Assembly (NCBI GenBank): GCA_900472575.1
Contig: UCIV01000024.1
Coordinates: 62,001-126,000 of the forward strand
From: Hyphomicrobiales bacterium
Lineage (GTDB): Bacteria > Pseudomonadota > Alphaproteobacteria > Rhizobiales > Rhizobiaceae
Length of the DNA: 64,000 bases
Direction of reading: 5' to 3'
The notes below the pieces were generated by a model. The model saw only the letters and a program-made list of their open reading frames with translations, was not told the DNA's origin and did no database searches. Shown piece by piece: positions 61,481-64,000 of this stretch (position 1 is the stretch's first letter; every line of letters starts with the position of its first letter). A program made the position numbers and the translations under genes.

Positions 61481-62503
61481 ATGTCGACAAGACGCCCCTC
61501 AATGCAGGGCGCTTTAGGGCAAATCGGTACCATTCTGGTGACTTTGCTCGGGCTGCTCGTACTTACCTTCATCATTGGCCGGATGATGCCTGCGGATCCC
61601 GTGCGCGCCATGGTCGGCGAGGACGCGACCCGCGAGACCTATGAGCAAGTTTTCCGCTCGCTCGGTCTCGATCGGCCGCTGTGGGAACAGTTCTTCTACT
61701 ATCTCGGCGACGTGCTGACAGGCAATTTCGGCACGTCGATCCGCACCGGCCAGCCGGTCATCCAGGACATCCTGCATGTCATGCCAGCAACGATGGAGCT
61801 GGCGACCTTTGCCATTCTGATCGGTGCTGGCCTTGGCGTGCCGATGGGGGTCATCGCTGCGGTCAACAAGGACCGCTGGCCTGACCACCTTGTGCGCGTG
61901 CTCAGCCTCTTCGGCCATTCGATGCCGATCTTCTGGACCGGCATGATCGCGCTCATCGTACTTTATGCGAAGCTCGACCTTGTCGGGGGCAGTGGCCGCA
62001 TGGACCAGTTCTATATCGGCCTTGTTCCTGAAACGACCGGCTTCCTGTTGATCGACAGCCTGCTTGCGGGCGAGATGGACGTCTTCTGGTCGGCGGTGAA
62101 CCACCTGATCCTGCCGGCGTCGCTGCTCGGTTACTCTTCGTCCGCCTATATCACGCGCATGACGCGCAGTTTCATGCTCGACCAACTCGGGCAGGAATAC
62201 ATCACGACCGCCCGCGTGAAAGGACTGTCGAAACACCAGACCATATGGCGTCATGCGTTCGTCAATATCCGCGTGCAGCTCGTCACCATCGTGGCGCTTG
62301 CCTATGGTTCGCTTCTGGAAGGCGCGGTGCTGATCGAAACGGTATTCGCCTGGCCGGGCTTCGGGCAATACCTGACCAGCAACCTGATCATCGGCGACAT
62401 GAATGCCGTGATGACCTGCGTGCTGATCGTCGGCGTCATCTTCATCGCGCTCAACCTGCTTTCCGACATGCTTTACCGTCTGTTCGATCCGAGGACCCGC
62501 TGA
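61481..62503 (+). CDS. ABC transporter permease, DppB type
   Basis: 340 residues, with helices from about residue 12 (IGTILVTLLGLLVLTFIIG), RMMPADPVRAMVGEDATRET, LGDVLTGNFGTSIRTGQPV and the EAA loop YITTARVKGLSKHQTIWRHA. The start follows ACGGAGGATAC. The stop overlaps the dppC-type start by one base (TGATG). No binding-protein gene lies upstream of it in the window; it may be to the right of 64000. Confidence 0.93.
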   Translation: MSTRRPSMQGALGQIGTILVTLLGLLVLTFIIGRMMPADPVRAMVGEDATRETYEQVFRSLGLDRPLWEQFFYYLGDVLTGNFGTSIRTGQPVIQDILHVMPATMELATFAILIGAGLGVPMGVIAAVNKDRWPDHLVRVLSLFGHSMPIFWTGMIALIVLYAKLDLVGGSGRMDQFYIGLVPETTGFLLIDSLLAGEMDVFWSAVNHLILPASLLGYSSSAYITRMTRSFMLDQLGQEYITTARVKGLSKHQTIWRHAFVNIRVQLVTIVALAYGSLLEGAVLIETVFAWPGFGQYLTSNLIIGDMNAVMTCVLIVGVIFIALNLLSDMLYRLFDPRTR

Positions 62504-63390
62504 TGTCAGTCACAACCGCTTCCAAGCTGCGCGTGCCGGCCTCGGTCAATGCCCTGCGCAACATCGTTCTCTTCCTGATGAAGAGCCCGACCTCGCTTTT
62601 CGGCCTTGCCGTGCTCGCGCTGCTGATCCTGGTCGCCATCTTCGCGCCGCTCATCGCAACGCATGATCCCTATGCGCAGGATCTCGCCAACACGCTTCAG
62701 GCGCCCGGCAACGGGCATCTGTTCGGGACCGACGAACTCGGCCGCGACATCTTCAGCCGTCTGGTCTGGGGATCCCGCATCACGCTGACGATCATCTTCC
62801 TGGTGTCGATCGTCGTCGGGCCTATCGGGCTCGCCGTCGGTGCGGCCTCGGGTTATCTGGGTGGTCGCTTCGACACGGTGATGATGCGCATCACCGACAT
62901 TTTCCTGTCCTTCCCGAGCCTGATCCTGTCGCTGGCCTTCGTCGCTGCACTCGGCCCGAGCCTCAACAACGCGATCATCGCCATCGCGCTGACATCCTGG
63001 CCGCCGATCGCCCGGCTTGCGCGCGCCGAGGCGATGACTTTTCGCAATGCGGACTACATTGCCGCTGCACGCCTTCAGGGGGCTTCACCGACCCGCATCA
63101 TCGTCAAGTCGATCGTGCCCATGTGTCTGCCTTCGGTGCTGATCCGCCTGACGCTCAACATGGCGACCGTCATCCTGACGGCGGCCGGTCTCGGCTTTCT
63201 CGGCCTCGGCGCACAGCCGCCGCTGCCGGAATGGGGGGCGATGATTGCCACGGGGCGTCGTTACATGCTCGACAGCTGGTGGCTGGTTACCTTTCCGGGC
63301 GTCGCCATCCTGTGCGTCAGCCTCGCCTTCAACCTACTTGGCGACGGACTGCGCGATGCGCTTGATCCCAAGCAGATGAACCGGAGGTAG
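62503..63390 (+). CDS. ABC transporter permease, DppC type
   Basis: 295 residues with a 25-residue cytoplasmic head, a first helix LFGLAVLALLILVAIFAPLI, the periplasmic GHLFGTDELGRDIFSRLVWG motif and the EAA loop YIAAARLQGASPTRIIVKSI. Translation is coupled to the preceding permease. It forms the importer channel with the DppB-type protein. Confidence 0.93.
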   Translation: MSVTTASKLRVPASVNALRNIVLFLMKSPTSLFGLAVLALLILVAIFAPLIATHDPYAQDLANTLQAPGNGHLFGTDELGRDIFSRLVWGSRITLTIIFLVSIVVGPIGLAVGAASGYLGGRFDTVMMRITDIFLSFPSLILSLAFVAALGPSLNNAIIAIALTSWPPIARLARAEAMTFRNADYIAAARLQGASPTRIIVKSIVPMCLPSVLIRLTLNMATVILTAAGLGFLGLGAQPPLPEWGAMIATGRRYMLDSWWLVTFPGVAILCVSLAFNLLGDGLRDALDPKQMNRR

Positions 63391-63393
63391 GCC

Positions 63394-64000
63394 ATGACCC
63401 GTCCAATCCTCGACGTTGAAAATCTTCACATCCGTTACGGCGGTGCTCCGACCGATGCCGTGCGCGGCGTGTCCTTCACGCTCGGGCGCGAGCGGCTGGG
63501 CATTGTTGGCGAAAGCGGTTCGGGCAAGTCCACCGTTGGCCGAGGGCTGCTGAGACTGCTCCCGTCGGCCAAGATTACCGCCGACAAGATGCGGTTCGAA
63601 GATGTCGAACTGCTATCGCTGACGGAAGAACAGATGCTCGGCGTGCGCGGGCGGCGCATGTCGATGATCCTGCAGGATCCGAAGTTTTCGCTCAATCCGA
63701 TCCGCAAGGTCGGCGACCAGGTGGCCGAGACCTATCTGCGCCACTTCAAATGCAGCCGGAAGGATGCCCTTCAAAAGGCGATCGCCATGCTGGAAGCGGT
63801 CAAGATCCGCGATCCTGAGCGTGTCTGCGAGCAATATCCGCACGAGATTTCCGGCGGCATGGGCCAGCGCGTAATGATCGCGATGATGCTGCTTGCCGAT
63901 CCGGATGTGGTCATCGCCGACGAGCCGACCTCAGCGCTGGACGTTACGGTGCGGCTGCAGGTGCTGAACATTCTCGACGGCCTGGTGCGGGATCGCGGGA
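63394..64000 (+). CDS. ABC transporter ATPase, DppD type, C-terminus cut by window edge
   Basis: The first 202 residues are inside the window. Walker A is GESGSGKSTVGRGLL, the Q-loop MSMILQDPKFSLNPIRKVGD, the signature EISGGMGQRVMIAMML (Gly in place of the usual Arg-Gln before QR) and Walker B DVVIADEPTSALDVTV. The start has CGGAGG upstream and lies three bases after the permease stop. A DppF-type partner and a binding protein are expected further right. Confidence 0.93.
   Translation, partial: MTRPILDVENLHIRYGGAPTDAVRGVSFTLGRERLGIVGESGSGKSTVGRGLLRLLPSAKITADKMRFEDVELLSLTEEQMLGVRGRRMSMILQDPKFSLNPIRKVGDQVAETYLRHFKCSRKDALQKAIAMLEAVKIRDPERVCEQYPHEISGGMGQRVMIAMMLLADPDVVIADEPTSALDVTVRLQVLNILDGLVRDRG

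Overview
The window looks like part of an extrachromosomal replicon (megaplasmid or chromid) of a member of the Rhizobiaceae (Rhizobium, Agrobacterium or Neorhizobium type). The main reasons are a complete repABC replication and partition operon (11488-15041) with its antisense RNA, a rhamnose locus arranged as in Rhizobium leguminosarum (rhaDI divergent from rhaRSTPQUK), three intergenic repeat elements of rhizobial type, an Irr-type iron control element, and a dense set of ABC importers, LysR and GntR regulators and catabolic enzymes. No tRNA, rRNA, insertion sequence, prophage or CRISPR array was seen.

Layout. 1-9794: a cluster around 5-oxoproline and N-carbamoyl or amide compounds (peptide-type binding protein, two creatinase-like M24 proteins, a GntR regulator, an M20 amidohydrolase, a 2-hydroxyacid dehydrogenase, PxpA, PxpB and PxpC, and a class I glutamine amidotransferase). 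The same 13-base palindromic element lies in both of its divergent promoter regions. 9795-11487: repeats, a small membrane protein, decayed iron-transport DNA, and a small Cys protein behind an ICE box. 11488-15041: repABC. 15191-26332: rhamnose catabolism. 26333-26947: a convergent gap with two perfect parS palindromes. 26948-30662: carnitine catabolism (GlxA-type regulator, BKACE enzyme, carnitine dehydrogenase-thioesterase fusion). 30741-32921: malate synthase G. 33026-35806: a LysR, a flavin reductase and an orphan amino-acid-type binding protein. 36071-45618: a LysR, a racemase remnant, a TrzA/SsnA-like amidohydrolase and a Dpp-type importer with an M20 amidase. 45855-56041: a LysR divergent from an ArgH-like lyase, polar amino-acid ABC importer, MmgE/PrpD protein, NodB-type amidase, ureohydrolase and D-2-hydroxyacid dehydrogenase. 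56190-59778: ketoglutarate-semialdehyde-type dehydrogenase, RraA-like protein and a GntR. 60241-64000: a GntR, a KdgF-like cupin and the start of another Dpp-type importer, cut by the window edge.

Most novel candidate. The 45.8-56 kb operon joins an ArgH-family C-N lyase with an MmgE/PrpD protein, the pairing known for iminodisuccinate breakdown in Agrobacterium tumefaciens BY6 (epimerase plus lyase). Here it also carries its own importer, a ureohydrolase and a cyclic-imide or amide hydrolase. I infer a route for a natural N-succinylated, possibly guanidino, compound. The substrate is not known from sequence.

A second point is that the two exact matches to the RepB/parS consensus lie about 11 kb from repC, in a gap between two converging genes where a promoter operator is not expected. 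All functional assignments are from reading translated sequence and motifs. No database search was possible.
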